From JAJYSO01 sp964579505 (GTDB lineage: Bacteria; Bacteroidota; Bacteroidia; Flavobacteriales; Flavobacteriaceae), in the NCBI GenBank assembly GCA_964579505.1, contig CAZOGC010000015.1:1-64000 (forward strand): a stretch of DNA of 64,000 nt, written 5' to 3'. Below the pieces are notes generated by a model. The model searched no databases, was not told the origin of the DNA, and saw nothing but the letters and a program-made list of their open reading frames with translations. This document shows positions 50,675 to 60,289 of the stretch, in pieces. Within the stretch, counting starts at the first letter, position 1. The number at the start of each line of letters is the position of its first letter. Position numbers and translations under genes: made by a program.

Positions 50675-51748
50675 TTATTTGATTTCGTATAACCAACCGT
50701 ATGAATCTTCGGCTCGGTGGTATTGAATGTCTTGAAGTATGGCTTTTAGTTTTGGGCCATAAGGGTTTTCTACATGGGGTAGTTCGTGGTATTTTTCTTT
50801 GTAACCAAACCCAATAAATGGAACAACGGTTGCTGCAGTACCGGAACCAAAAATTTCTTTTAGCTCTCCATTTTTTTCTCCTTCAAGGAGTTCTTGTACG
50901 CTAATGCGACGCACTTCTACCTTTATGCCGTTATCTTTGGCTAGTTGAATAATACTTTTGCGCGTAATACCATCTAGTATACGGTCGTTATTTGGGGCAG
51001 TAATTAGGGTATCTCCAATACGAAAAAAAACATTCATCGTTCCAGCTTCTTCCATATATTCGTGAGTACTAGAATCTGTCCAGATAATTTGTTTATAGCC
51101 TTTCTCTTTGGCTAATTTTGTAGGATAGAAAGAAGACCCATAGTTGCCACCGGCTTTTACAAAACCTACCCCACCGTCAGCAGAACGGCTAAAACGGTCT
51201 TGTACTAAAACTTTCATTCCTTCACTTCCTTCGGTATAATATGCTTTAACGGGGCTGTTAATAATAACAACTCGATACTCTGTAGATGGAGAGGCGGCTA
51301 CCTGATTCTCTATACCAATAGCAAAAGGACGAATGTATAAAGAGTATCCTTCTTTGTTTAAAACCCAATCACTATCCAATTTCATAAGAATATCTAATGC
51401 CCCAAAAAAGTATTCTTTCGGAAATTCCGGCATGCACATGCGTTTACAAGACTTGTTGAATCGTGCAAAATTCTGATCCGGGCGGAATAACCAAATTTTG
51501 CCTTTATTGTCTTTAAAAGCTTTCATTCCTTCAAAAATACTTTGTCCGTAGTGGAATATCTTTGAAGCCGGATCTAGACTCATAGGGCCATATGGTTTAA
51601 TCTCAGGGGTCTGCCATTTGCCATCTTTGTAATCGCAAATTAACATGTGGTCGGTATAAAACTTTCCAAAGCCGGGTTCACTTAAATCGGTTTGATCTAA
51701 TCGTGATTGGCTTGTTTTTGTAATAGAAAAATCGTTAATAGTGTACAT
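50675..51748 (-). CDS. ilvE: Branched-chain amino acid aminotransferase
   Basis: A pyridoxal-phosphate enzyme that interconverts Leu, Ile and Val with their 2-oxo acids. 357 residues, fold type IV. FHYGQSIFEGMKAF and RFNKSCKRMCMPEFP are near residues 65-110. The PLP lysine lies in the VKAGGNYGSSF segment, and EEAGTMNVFF and GSGTAATV follow. This layout matches the longer eukaryote-like BCAT group common in Bacteroidota. It appears monocistronic, with the hairpin at 50504-50528 beyond its end. Confidence 0.95.
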   Translation of the reverse strand: MYTINDFSITKTSQSRLDQTDLSEPGFGKFYTDHMLICDYKDGKWQTPEIKPYGPMSLDPASKIFHYGQSIFEGMKAFKDNKGKIWLFRPDQNFARFNKSCKRMCMPEFPKEYFFGALDILMKLDSDWVLNKEGYSLYIRPFAIGIENQVAASPSTEYRVVIINSPVKAYYTEGSEGMKVLVQDRFSRSADGGVGFVKAGGNYGSSFYPTKLAKEKGYKQIIWTDSSTHEYMEEAGTMNVFFRIGDTLITAPNNDRILDGITRKSIIQLAKDNGIKVEVRRISVQELLEGEKNGELKEIFGSGTAATVVPFIGFGYKEKYHELPHVENPYGPKLKAILQDIQYHRAEDSYGWLYEIK

Positions 51749-52082
51749 TAATTTTGTTTTTTTACGAGAGCAAAAACGCGTGAATCGGTCAATTTTGAAT
51801 AATCTACTCTTGCTCTTTATTTTGGAGGCTTAAATTTACAAAATTTCAATCACATGAAGTGCATAATAATGTTAATACTTTTTAATTAAATTTACGGTAA
51901 CCAGCTATATTAAAAAAATTATGATTCATGAATTTTTATTTTGCTTATATGATAATTTTATTGTTTATAATTTATTAAAATGACATGGTTGGGTGCGAAA
52001 TATTTTAAATTAGTTTTAAGAGGAAGATTAGAATTAGTTAAATAAAGTTTGTCGTTACCTTTGTATTTAATTGAATACTTGT
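51749..52082. other. Divergent intergenic region of about 330 bases
   Basis: It lies between the divergent ilvE and mnmD genes. Apart from the -7 element of mnmD at 52056-52063 I see only AT-rich DNA and the inverted pair AGAGCAA/TTGCTCT near 51767 and 51808 in the ilvE leader, too loose to name. Confidence 0.5.
52056..52063 (+). promoter_or_regulatory. Candidate -7 promoter element of mnmD
   Basis: TACCTTTG fits TAnnTTTG and lies 19 bases before the ATG at 52083. It makes the upstream in-frame TTG at 52071 less likely as the start. Confidence 0.5.
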
Positions 52083-52766
52083 ATGAAAAGAGAAGTTTTT
52101 GTGACAGAAGATGGGTCAACTAGTTTACGAATACCCGAATGGGATGAACAATACCACTCTAAACACGGAGCTATTCAGGAGGCTAACCATGTGTATATCA
52201 GTACAGGCCTCACATATTTTATAGAAAATAAGTATTCAGATTATCCGATTAATATTTTGGAAGTGGGGTTAGGTACCGGATTGAATGCTCTATTAACAGC
52301 TCTTTATGCAGAACAACATACCATACCTATAAATTATAATGCATTAGAGGCATACCCATTATCAGAAAAAGAGTGGCAATCGTTAAATTATCCTACTTGC
52401 TTATCCGAGGCGCATGCGCAAACAATTTTAGAAAAAATACATCGAGCCGATTGGGGAGTACGAGTGCAAATTTCTCCGTATTTCCAATTAAAAAAAGAAC
52501 AAAAGCTATTTCAAGATTTTTCGGAAAAAGCAACAACAGACCTTATTTATTTTGATGCTTTTGGTCCTCAGGTACAACCGGAACTGTGGACGAGTTTTAT
52601 TTTTAAAGCAATGTATAAGGCACTAAAAGAAAGGGGAGTATTAACCACTTATTCTGCTAAAGGAAGTGTGCGTAGAACATTGCAATCTGTGGGCTTTACA
52701 GTAGAACGGCTTCCGGGTCCCCCGGGAAAACGAGAAATGCTGCGCGCTGTAAAAGCGCCTTTATAA
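52083..52766 (+). CDS. mnmD: tRNA 5-methylaminomethyl-2-thiouridine methyltransferase, MnmD type
   Basis: It performs the final methylation to mnm5s2U at the tRNA wobble base. About 227 residues. The SAM motif LEVGLGTGLNAL is near 60-71, and DLIYFDAFGPQVQPELW lies near 154-170 with the family Asp. E. coli MnmC adds a FAD-dependent oxidase domain that is absent here, as in plants and several bacterial groups. The C-terminus GPPGKREMLRA is typical of the family. It stands alone before galT. Confidence 0.9.
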   Translation: MKREVFVTEDGSTSLRIPEWDEQYHSKHGAIQEANHVYISTGLTYFIENKYSDYPINILEVGLGTGLNALLTALYAEQHTIPINYNALEAYPLSEKEWQSLNYPTCLSEAHAQTILEKIHRADWGVRVQISPYFQLKKEQKLFQDFSEKATTDLIYFDAFGPQVQPELWTSFIFKAMYKALKERGVLTTYSAKGSVRRTLQSVGFTVERLPGPPGKREMLRAVKAPL

Positions 52767-52830
52767 GGAAAGAAATAGAGAAAATTGAAACAAACCCTTG
52801 TTAAACTATTATTTTTGAAAAAATTATATA

Positions 52831-53865
52831 ATGATGGAGTCTGAATTTCCTCACATGCGTGTCAATATTCTTACCGGAGAAAAAGTGTTGGTTTCTCCTC
52901 ATCGCAGTAAACGCCCTTGGCAAGGCAAGAAGGAGGAGGCTCATGTAGTCGTAAAAAAACCGTACGAGCCACAATGTTATTTGTGTCCCGGTAATAAACG
53001 AGCTGGTGGAGCACAAAACCCAAATTATAAACAAAACTTCACCTTTGTAAATGATTATTCGGCATTGTTGCCCGAGAGAAGAGAAGATGTTGATAAAAAA
53101 GATGATATACTTATAGAAGAGAGTATACGTGGTATATGCAAGGTGTTGGTGTTTACGCCTCGTCATGATTTGACTTTGGCAACGATGCCCGAAAAAGATA
53201 TACAAACCGTAGTACAATTATGGAGTGATGAGTTTGAAGAACTTCGAAAAAAAAGCTGGATTAAATATATTCAAATATTTGAAAATAAAGGAGCCATAAT
53301 GGGGTGCAGTAACCCACATCCACATGGACAGGTTTGGGCACAAGATCAACTGCCGGTTGAAGTGACAAAAGAAACCACACAACAAAAAAAGTATTTTGAG
53401 AAGCACCATAAGACGCTGTTGAGTGCTTATTTATCGATAGAATGCAAAAAAGAAAAGAGAATTATCTTTCAAAACGATTCTTTTGTGGTGTTGGTGCCAT
53501 TTTGGGCTGCCTGGCCCTATGAGACTATGGTTGTGGCGAAACGTTCAGTACAGTATATAACGCAATTTACGCCTGCAGAGAAAGCCGATTTAGCACGAGC
53601 ATTAAAAGTATTAACGGTTAAATACGACAATCTTTTTGAGACGTCGTTTCCGTATTCTGCCGGTATTCATCAGGCTCCGGTAAATGATGGAGAGCACCCT
53701 GAATGGCATTGGCATATGCATTTTTATCCGCCTTTATTGCGATCGGCTACTGTAAAAAAGTTTATGGTAGGTTATGAGATGATGGCTAATCCGCAACGCG
53801 ATATTACCGCAGAACTGGCAGCGCAACAATTACAAAATTTATCAACTACTCATTACAGTCTTTAG
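52831..53865 (+). CDS. galT: Galactose-1-phosphate uridylyltransferase
   Basis: It exchanges galactose-1-phosphate with UDP-glucose in the Leloir pathway. 344 residues of the histidine-triad superfamily. The active-site motif GCSNPHPHGQVW puts the nucleophile His-Pro-His near 162-164. The zinc ligands CYLCPGN lie near 50-56 and a late HWHMHFYPP is present. galK begins 3 bases after the stop and galM follows, so the three form one operon. Two adjacent ATG codons at the start are equivalent. Confidence 0.97.
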   Translation: MMESEFPHMRVNILTGEKVLVSPHRSKRPWQGKKEEAHVVVKKPYEPQCYLCPGNKRAGGAQNPNYKQNFTFVNDYSALLPERREDVDKKDDILIEESIRGICKVLVFTPRHDLTLATMPEKDIQTVVQLWSDEFEELRKKSWIKYIQIFENKGAIMGCSNPHPHGQVWAQDQLPVEVTKETTQQKKYFEKHHKTLLSAYLSIECKKEKRIIFQNDSFVVLVPFWAAWPYETMVVAKRSVQYITQFTPAEKADLARALKVLTVKYDNLFETSFPYSAGIHQAPVNDGEHPEWHWHMHFYPPLLRSATVKKFMVGYEMMANPQRDITAELAAQQLQNLSTTHYSL

Positions 53866-53868
53866 AAT

Positions 53869-55026
53869 ATGTCTATTAAAGAAGAAATCACAAAAATATT
53901 TGAGCAAAAATTCACCAGTTCTCCTGAGGTTGTGGCACAAGCCCCCGGTCGGGTTAATCTTATAGGTGAGCATACAGACTATAATGGTGGTTATGTATTG
54001 CCGTTGGCTATTAATCAATGCGCAGTGGTGGCTGTGGCTAAACGTAATGATCAACACATTTCTTTGTATTCTACACTATTTGATGAACGTTTTGAAATTG
54101 CACTTGATAAACTTTGTCCACAGCCTCAGCCGGTTTGGGTAAATTATATTTTAGGAGTAATTAATCAACTACAAGAAAAAGGGAAGCCTTTTACAGGGCT
54201 TAATGTAGTTGTTTCCGGCAATGTACCGCTGGGAGCAGGTCTTTCTTCATCTGCTTCTGTAGAGTGTGCAATAGCGGTGGCTTTAAATGAACTTTTTAAG
54301 TTGCAGTTAACCCGTATGCAATTAGCCAAAACTGCTCAAAAGGCAGAACAAAAGTACGCCGGAGTGAATTGTGGTATTATGGATCATTTTGCTTCTGTAT
54401 ATGGAAAAGAGGGGCATGCTGTTCGGTTAGATTGTAATGATTTAAGCTATGCGTATTTTCCGCTAAACTTAGGCGAATACACCCTGCTCTTGCTTAATAC
54501 TAATGTAAAACACTCATTGGCTTCATCGGCTTATAATGAACGTAGAAAAGCTTGTGAAAGGGTAGTGGCTATTGTAGCTGAAAAATACCCTGAAGTAAGC
54601 TCTCTTCGCGATGTTTCTGAGGCTATGCTAGAAGAGTTGGTTCGGATAAATTTTTCGGAGGAATATACAAAAGCTCTTTATGTAGTGGCAGAAATTAAGC
54701 GTGTAGAAAAAGCATCAGAAGCATTGGTTTCTGGAAATCTTGTTGAATTGGGGCGACTGATGTATGCTACTCATGATGGGTTACAACAACACTATAAAGT
54801 GAGTTGTGCAGAACTAGATTTTCTGGTTGATTATGTAGGAAAGATACCGGAAGTATTAGGCGCCCGTATGATGGGAGGAGGTTTTGGCGGCTGTACGCTT
54901 AATTTGGTTAGAAAAGATTATGTAGAAGAACTAGTTGCAAATATAACCCCACTGTATAAAGAACAATTTAATCTAGCACTTTCTCCTATTCAAGTAAAAC
55001 CTTCATCGGGAGCATGCATTTTATAA
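53869..55026 (+). CDS. galK: Galactokinase
   Basis: It phosphorylates alpha-D-galactose at C1. 385 residues of the GHMP kinase family. The galactokinase signature GRVNLIGEHTDYNGGYVLP near 27-45 and the ATP loop PLGAGLSSSASVE near 122-134 are present. GARMMGGGFGGCTLNL near the C-terminus completes the GHMP motifs. It is the middle gene of galTKM with gaps of 3 and 9 bases. No defect is seen. Confidence 0.97.
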   Translation: MSIKEEITKIFEQKFTSSPEVVAQAPGRVNLIGEHTDYNGGYVLPLAINQCAVVAVAKRNDQHISLYSTLFDERFEIALDKLCPQPQPVWVNYILGVINQLQEKGKPFTGLNVVVSGNVPLGAGLSSSASVECAIAVALNELFKLQLTRMQLAKTAQKAEQKYAGVNCGIMDHFASVYGKEGHAVRLDCNDLSYAYFPLNLGEYTLLLLNTNVKHSLASSAYNERRKACERVVAIVAEKYPEVSSLRDVSEAMLEELVRINFSEEYTKALYVVAEIKRVEKASEALVSGNLVELGRLMYATHDGLQQHYKVSCAELDFLVDYVGKIPEVLGARMMGGGFGGCTLNLVRKDYVEELVANITPLYKEQFNLALSPIQVKPSSGACIL

Positions 55027-55035
55027 ACTATAAAA

Positions 55036-56100
55036 ATGAATTCATTGAATACACCCCAAATAAAAGACTTTCAGAGCAACAATTTATCTAAAGAAACTAC
55101 TTTAATCAAGTTGCAAAACAAAACCATGCAAGTGCTGTTAACCAACTATGGGGCTCGTATTGTGAGTATTATAGTACCCGATAAAGATGGAAATAGAGTA
55201 GATGTAAACTTGGGCCATCTTACGCTTAAAGAATACCAAAAGGAGAAAGCAAATTATTATGGAGCGGTAATTGGTAGAGTTTGCGGAAGGATTCGTAAGG
55301 CGCAATTTTCAGTGGGTAAAGAAAATTATAAATTACCGGCTAACGAAGGTAAAAACATGCTTCACGGAGGTGTAGAGGGTTTTCATACACGGGTTTTTTC
55401 TGTAGAAAAACAAACGGATACTCAAGTGATTTTATCCTATTTTTCTCCCGATGGTGAAGAGGGGTTTCCCGGCAATTTAACGCTTACGGTGACGTATGAA
55501 CTGACCCCAAAAAATGAGCTGAAAATTACCTATACGGCCATAGCCAATCAAACTACTCCTTTTAACGTAACCAACCACGCTTTTTTTAATTTAAATGGAG
55601 AAGGAAATGGAGATGTTTTGCAACATCAATTACAAATTTTTGCGGATAGATACACCTCCATTTCCGCAGATTTATTACCTACCGGAAAATTTAATACGGT
55701 AGAACAAACGGCTTTTGATTTTACACAACCCAAAACTATTGGAAGGGATATAAATTTAGAAGATGACCAATTAAAATATGGAAATGGCTATGACCATACG
55801 TTTGTTTTAAAAGATGCGTTTACTGCTGAAATGTTACACGCAGCGCGTGTAAAAGGGGAGGAGACAGGTATTGTGATGAATTGTTATACCAATCAACCGG
55901 GAGTACATTTATATACAGGAAACTTTATGGATGATGTTTTTTCATTAAAAACCGGAAAAAGCGATACACGTAGAGCCGCTTTTTGTCTAGAAACACAGCA
56001 TTTTTCTGATGCTATGAGTTATAATCATTTTCCATCAATAGTGTTAGAGCCGCATAAGTCTTTTAACAGTCAAACGATTTTTGCTTTTTCAATAGCATAA
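55036..56100 (+). CDS. galM: Aldose 1-epimerase (mutarotase)
   Basis: It interconverts beta- and alpha-D-galactose to supply galactokinase. 354 residues, no signal peptide, hence cytosolic. YGAVIGRVCGRIRKAQF, the LHGGVEGFHTRVF segment with the catalytic-region His, NVTNHAFFNLNG with the second His, and the late ETQHFSDAMSY with the catalytic Glu are in the expected order. It is the last gene of the galTKM operon. Confidence 0.95.
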   Translation: MNSLNTPQIKDFQSNNLSKETTLIKLQNKTMQVLLTNYGARIVSIIVPDKDGNRVDVNLGHLTLKEYQKEKANYYGAVIGRVCGRIRKAQFSVGKENYKLPANEGKNMLHGGVEGFHTRVFSVEKQTDTQVILSYFSPDGEEGFPGNLTLTVTYELTPKNELKITYTAIANQTTPFNVTNHAFFNLNGEGNGDVLQHQLQIFADRYTSISADLLPTGKFNTVEQTAFDFTQPKTIGRDINLEDDQLKYGNGYDHTFVLKDAFTAEMLHAARVKGEETGIVMNCYTNQPGVHLYTGNFMDDVFSLKTGKSDTRRAAFCLETQHFSDAMSYNHFPSIVLEPHKSFNSQTIFAFSIA

Positions 56101-56118
56101 TCGCAACGTGTTTGTACT

Positions 56119-56346
56119 TTATTCTTCGGGTGTCTTTTCGTTTGGTTTTTCACTTTTTCCAAACATCCAGAGAAGAGTCATTATTATGCCAAAGACGATA
56201 TAGGTTAAACCACTCCACAAGTTGGTATTCTCAGATTTTTCTGCAGCGGTGGTCAGTAGAAAAGAGCCACAAACTAAGATGATGCCGGTAATGAAAAAAA
56301 AGAGGCCAATGATAAACCGAAGATCAAGAATATTTTTATTTTTCAT
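56119..56346 (-). CDS. Small two-helix membrane protein beside the sugar symporter
   Basis: 75 residues with two membrane helices at about 9-33 and 42-62 (FIIGLFFFITGIILVCGSF and LTYIVFGIIMTLLWMFG) and a charged tail. It begins 20 bases after the symporter stop and is probably co-transcribed. Small proteins of this type often accompany SSS transporters in Bacteroidota, from recollection; a role as an accessory subunit is a guess. Confidence 0.7.
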   Translation of the reverse strand: MKNKNILDLRFIIGLFFFITGIILVCGSFLLTTAAEKSENTNLWSGLTYIVFGIIMTLLWMFGKSEKPNEKTPEE

Positions 56347-56366
56347 AATAGTAAATAGTTAGGTTC

Positions 56367-58016
56367 TTATATGAAAATGATGTTGAGAATAGCGGTTAAC
56401 ACTAAAATAAATAGGCCAATATATACTGGTCTCTTATACCAAACTATGTCTTTTGCTTTGGGTTTAGGGGTAAGACTGTACACTAGTCCGACCAGTTTTT
56501 TCTCCGGATGCGGTTTGGTAAACCAGCTAATAATCACCGTTAAAATAAAACAAGTAGCAAAAGCAATAAGCGCTACCATAAAGCTTTGTGCCATGCTCGA
56601 ACTAAACTCGTGTAAGTTAGCAATGGCTCCGCCTTTTCCTTCAGCAGTAGTCAGGTTGTACGTTAGAGCAGCAGATAGGGTTCCGCCAATAAGCCCGTAG
56701 AAAGCCCCATTGGCAGTAGATTTCTTCCAGAACATACCCAAAGCAAAGGTGGCAAACAACGGAGCATTAACAAACCCGAATACCAATTGAAGAAAATCCA
56801 TAATATTGTCAAAACTACTGGCTAGGTAGGCCGTTCCGATAGAGGCTATAATTCCAAATACAGTGGCCCATCGGCCTACTTTTAAATAGTGTTTATCGCT
56901 TTTTCCCGGTCTGATGTAAGACTCGTATATGTCGTATGTCCATACGGTGTTAAAAGCGGTTACGTTTCCGGCCATACCCGACATAAAAGAAGCAAACAAA
57001 GCGGTAAGTCCAATTCCTAAAATTCCGCTAGGATAAAACTCACTGAGAAGTGAGGGCAATACATAATTGTAGTTGGTTTCTCCATTTACCACCGGGATGG
57101 TGTAGCCGGAATGCATTGCCACCATGGCTGCAGCAATTAGCCCCGGAATAATAACGATAAAAGGCATGAGCATTTTAGGAAAAGCAGCAATAAGGGGGGT
57201 TTTCTGAGCAGATCTCATGTTGCGGGTTACCATAGCGCGCTGTACTACCAAAAAGTCGGTACACCAGTAACCAAATGAAAGAACAAACCCGAGCCCCATT
57301 AACATCTGCCACCAGTTTACCCCCATGGGATTATCACTTGCATCGCCCATATATTCCCATGCATGGGTCATAGAATCAGGTAGACGTTCTACAATACCTT
57401 CCCACCCCCCTACATGGTGTAGGCCAATAAAAACAAGGGGAGCAATACCCAATACAATCAAAAAAAACTGAAGAACTTCGTTGTAAACCGCACTTGTTAG
57501 TCCCCCTAAAAATGTGTAAGCCAAAACAATGCCGGAAGCTAAGATAATAGAAAAAGTAAAGTTCCACCCCAAGATAACTTCAAATAAGATAGCCAGTCCA
57601 TAGAGAGAAATACCCGAAGAAAATACGGTCATAATAGCAAAGGTTATGGCATTAAATCCGCGTGTTTTTTCATCAAATCGTTTAGCTAGATACTCCGGTA
57701 CCGAGCGTACTTTGCTTCCATAATAAAAAGGCATCATAAAAATACCCAAGAAAACCATAGCCGGGATAGCACCTAGCCAATAAAAATGGCTGGTCATAAT
57801 ACCGTATTTGGCTCCGGATGCTGACATGCCGAGTACTTCCTGAGCTCCGAGATTTGCCGATATAAAGGCCAGACTAGTAATCCATAGTGGAATAGAACGC
57901 CCGCTTAATAAAAAATCACTACTAGTTTTTACTTTCTTTTTAATAAGAAAACCAATGCCCAAAACGAAGGCAAAATAGAGGCCGATAATCAGATAATCAA
58001 TAAAACCTAGCGTCAT
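56367..58016 (-). CDS. Sodium/solute symporter, SSS (SGLT-like) family
   Basis: 549 residues with about 14 membrane helices, a sodium-driven sugar importer of the vSGLT type. Recognisable are LGAQEVLGMSASGAKYG near helix 2, TFLGGLTSAVYNEVLQFFLI near helix 5 and ASFMSGMAGNVTAFNTVW near the sodium site in helix 8. It converges on galTKM, which suggests galactose or a related sugar as substrate. The sodium gradient could be supplied by the pyrophosphatase encoded at 45-47 kb. The specificity is inferred from context only. Confidence 0.9.
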   Translation of the reverse strand: MTLGFIDYLIIGLYFAFVLGIGFLIKKKVKTSSDFLLSGRSIPLWITSLAFISANLGAQEVLGMSASGAKYGIMTSHFYWLGAIPAMVFLGIFMMPFYYGSKVRSVPEYLAKRFDEKTRGFNAITFAIMTVFSSGISLYGLAILFEVILGWNFTFSIILASGIVLAYTFLGGLTSAVYNEVLQFFLIVLGIAPLVFIGLHHVGGWEGIVERLPDSMTHAWEYMGDASDNPMGVNWWQMLMGLGFVLSFGYWCTDFLVVQRAMVTRNMRSAQKTPLIAAFPKMLMPFIVIIPGLIAAAMVAMHSGYTIPVVNGETNYNYVLPSLLSEFYPSGILGIGLTALFASFMSGMAGNVTAFNTVWTYDIYESYIRPGKSDKHYLKVGRWATVFGIIASIGTAYLASSFDNIMDFLQLVFGFVNAPLFATFALGMFWKKSTANGAFYGLIGGTLSAALTYNLTTAEGKGGAIANLHEFSSSMAQSFMVALIAFATCFILTVIISWFTKPHPEKKLVGLVYSLTPKPKAKDIVWYKRPVYIGLFILVLTAILNIIFI

Positions 58017-58300
58017 AAAATGTGTAGAGATTAAGAGGTAATTATGTTATGAAAGGACTAAAATAATTTTTTTTGTTTAATGAGAATCGAAAAAAATCAC
58101 AAAACTTATTATAAAATTTATATTTAGGATAACGAGGGGGTATTCTTAGTTATGTAATGAGCTCAGTGTTAATTATTTGAAATAGGTGTTCAATTTTACG
58201 TAAGTTTGGAGTTTGGCAGATTTTTTGAATGCTTATATTTGAGAAACGATTGGCTGTAAAAAAGCAGATTAATTTAACGGTAATAGCAAAAACGACAATA

Positions 58301-58972
58301 ATGAAATATGTCTTTCTGATTTTGATAATATTAGTGGGGTCTAGCGTGTATGCGCAAGTAGATGATTCTAAACTAAAGAAAAACGATAAACATATCGGGG
58401 AGCGCCATATAGGTAAAAAAATAAAAAAGATAGGAGAAATACGCCATATAGGCAAAGGGTTTAAAATTGATGACAATTCTAAAAATATATTTGGTCTTCC
58501 CAATAAGGTTTCTTTTGACATAAAAAAAGATAACCAGGGAGTAGATATGACGAAACAAAAACAATTTGTTACACCGCGTGTAAATATTAACCCTAACTAT
58601 TTAAGACGAAAAGAAGGAAGGGTAAAAGAAGAATACAGTCAGCCGCAAGATTTGGGAACTTACAGGACCAAAGGAAAATTTGTTATAATTAGTTGGCGAG
58701 ACTCACAGGTGGTGGATGGAGATCGTGTAAATATTATTGTAAATGATACTGTAGTTGCCCGAAATGTAACTTTATTAGGAAATTATAGCCGTCTGCGTGT
58801 AAACTTAGGAAATGGATTTACAAAGGTTAAAATTAGAGCATTAAATCAAGGAGAATCCGGTCCTAATACAGCCGACTTTAAGGTAGTTGATGAATACGGG
58901 AAAGTACTTACTCACGATCTTTGGAATCTTACCACCGGAACAATTGCACATTTATTAATTATCAAAGATTAA
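58301..58972 (+). CDS. Exported protein of unknown function
   Basis: About 223 residues. The signal peptide MKYVFLILIILVGSSVYAQ fixes the start at 58301. The first mature third is very basic and has a repeated motif (GERHIGKKIKKIGE then IRHIGKGFK). The last 110 residues form a beta-rich domain (GKFVIISWRDSQVVDGDRVN, RLRVNLGNGFTKVKIRALN) resembling the immunoglobulin-like secreted proteins seen in flavobacteria. I do not recognise a function. A bidirectional terminator follows. Confidence 0.75.
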   Translation: MKYVFLILIILVGSSVYAQVDDSKLKKNDKHIGERHIGKKIKKIGEIRHIGKGFKIDDNSKNIFGLPNKVSFDIKKDNQGVDMTKQKQFVTPRVNINPNYLRRKEGRVKEEYSQPQDLGTYRTKGKFVIISWRDSQVVDGDRVNIIVNDTVVARNVTLLGNYSRLRVNLGNGFTKVKIRALNQGESGPNTADFKVVDEYGKVLTHDLWNLTTGTIAHLLIIKD

Positions 58973-59031
58973 AATCATATACACATCTGTTTACCAGTGA
59001 TTTGTATTACTTAATATATAGTTTTACTATA

Positions 59032-59067
59032 AATAAAAAGGAGGTCTTTTTTGACCTCCTTTTTATT
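59032..59067. terminator. Bidirectional intrinsic terminator
   Basis: AATAAAAAGGAGGTC and GACCTCCTTTTTATT form a perfect 15-bp stem with a six-T loop. T-rich arms on both strands serve the exported-protein gene and the convergent trxB. Confidence 0.9.
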
Positions 59068-59085
59068 GCGATTTATGGCTAATGA

Positions 59086-60069
59086 CTAAGCAGAAATCGT
59101 GTCTTCTTCGTTAGCAGTTTTTTCTACAGTACCTAAATAGCGCTCAGCATCTAAGGCTGCCATACAACCTGAACCGGCAGCAGTAATGGCTTGTCTGTAT
59201 TCTTTATCTTGTACGTCACCACATGCAAAAACACCAGGTGTTTGGGTATGCGATCCTTTTCCATGGGTAATCAAATAGCCGGTATTATCCATCTCTAATT
59301 GTCCTTTAAAAATATCGGTATTAGGTTTGTGTCCTATGGCTAGAAAAAATCCGGTTATTTTTAGGTCTTCTGTTTCTTGTGTTTTGTTGTTTATAACTCG
59401 TAAACCTTCAACAACATTTTCACCCAAAACTTCTTTTGTCTCTGTATTGTAACGAACTTCTATATTTTTGGTATTTTCTACTCGATGCTGCATAGCTTTA
59501 GAAGCACGCATTTCATCACGTCGAACCAGCATAGTTACTTTGTTACAAATATTGGCTAGATATGTTGCGTCTTCGCAGGCGGTATCTCCTCCACCTACAA
59601 CTGCTACATCTTGTCCTTTGTAAAAAAAGCCATCACAAACAGCACAGGCAGAAACACCACCTCCACGTAAACGTTGTTCACTGGGCAGTCCGAGGTATTT
59701 AGCAGTAGCCCCCGTAGCTATAATTACGGTTTGTGCTTCGAGCCATTCTTTATCGTCTATGCAAACGCGGTGCACTCCTCCATGTTTAGTGCTAAACTCT
59801 ACTTTCGTAGCCAAACCCATATTTACTTTGGTATCAAACCGTTCTGCTTGTTGTTGCAAATCAACCATTAGCTGAGGCCCATCAATTCCTTTCGGATAGC
59901 CCGGAAAATTATCTACTTCGGTGGTAGTGGTCAATTGCCCGCCGGGTTCCATACCGGTATATAAAATAGGTTTCATGTCTGCGCGCGCTGCGTAAATAGC
60001 CGCAGTATAGCCTGCAGGACCTGAACCAATAATTAAGCATTTAATCGGTTGCGTGTCTTGTTTTGCCAT
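59086..60069 (-). CDS. trxB: Thioredoxin reductase
   Basis: A FAD enzyme that reduces thioredoxin with NADPH. 327 residues. The FAD motif IIGSGPAGYTAA is near 13-24. The redox pair CAVC is at 142-145. The NADPH motif VVGGGDTACEDA and the late ACGDVQDKEYRQ are present. It is monocistronic with a terminator and its own promoter. MsrA at 27.7 kb would be one consumer of the electrons. Confidence 0.97.
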   Translation of the reverse strand: MAKQDTQPIKCLIIGSGPAGYTAAIYAARADMKPILYTGMEPGGQLTTTTEVDNFPGYPKGIDGPQLMVDLQQQAERFDTKVNMGLATKVEFSTKHGGVHRVCIDDKEWLEAQTVIIATGATAKYLGLPSEQRLRGGGVSACAVCDGFFYKGQDVAVVGGGDTACEDATYLANICNKVTMLVRRDEMRASKAMQHRVENTKNIEVRYNTETKEVLGENVVEGLRVINNKTQETEDLKITGFFLAIGHKPNTDIFKGQLEMDNTGYLITHGKGSHTQTPGVFACGDVQDKEYRQAITAAGSGCMAALDAERYLGTVEKTANEEDTISA

Positions 60070-60088
60070 AGTTAAGTATTTAGTTGGA

Positions 60089-60096
60089 CAAATATA
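60089..60096 (-). promoter_or_regulatory. Candidate -7 promoter element of trxB
   Basis: On the minus strand TATATTTG fits TAnnTTTG and lies 19 bases before the trxB ATG. No clear -33 box was found. Confidence 0.5.
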
Positions 60097-60289
60097 AACT
60101 TTTACCTTCCTCGTCCATTCATTTTAAGTTGATTTTAGGAACCCGGTCCTCGAAGACATAAATGTATGATAATGTTTTTAGAGATGTTTTTGTATATTAA
60201 AATATTGTTAATCAATTGGTTGTAAGTATAAGTTATTGATTTTTATTCCTTCTTTTAAGAGGTGAAAAAGTTGAGTTAGATGCGTAAAT

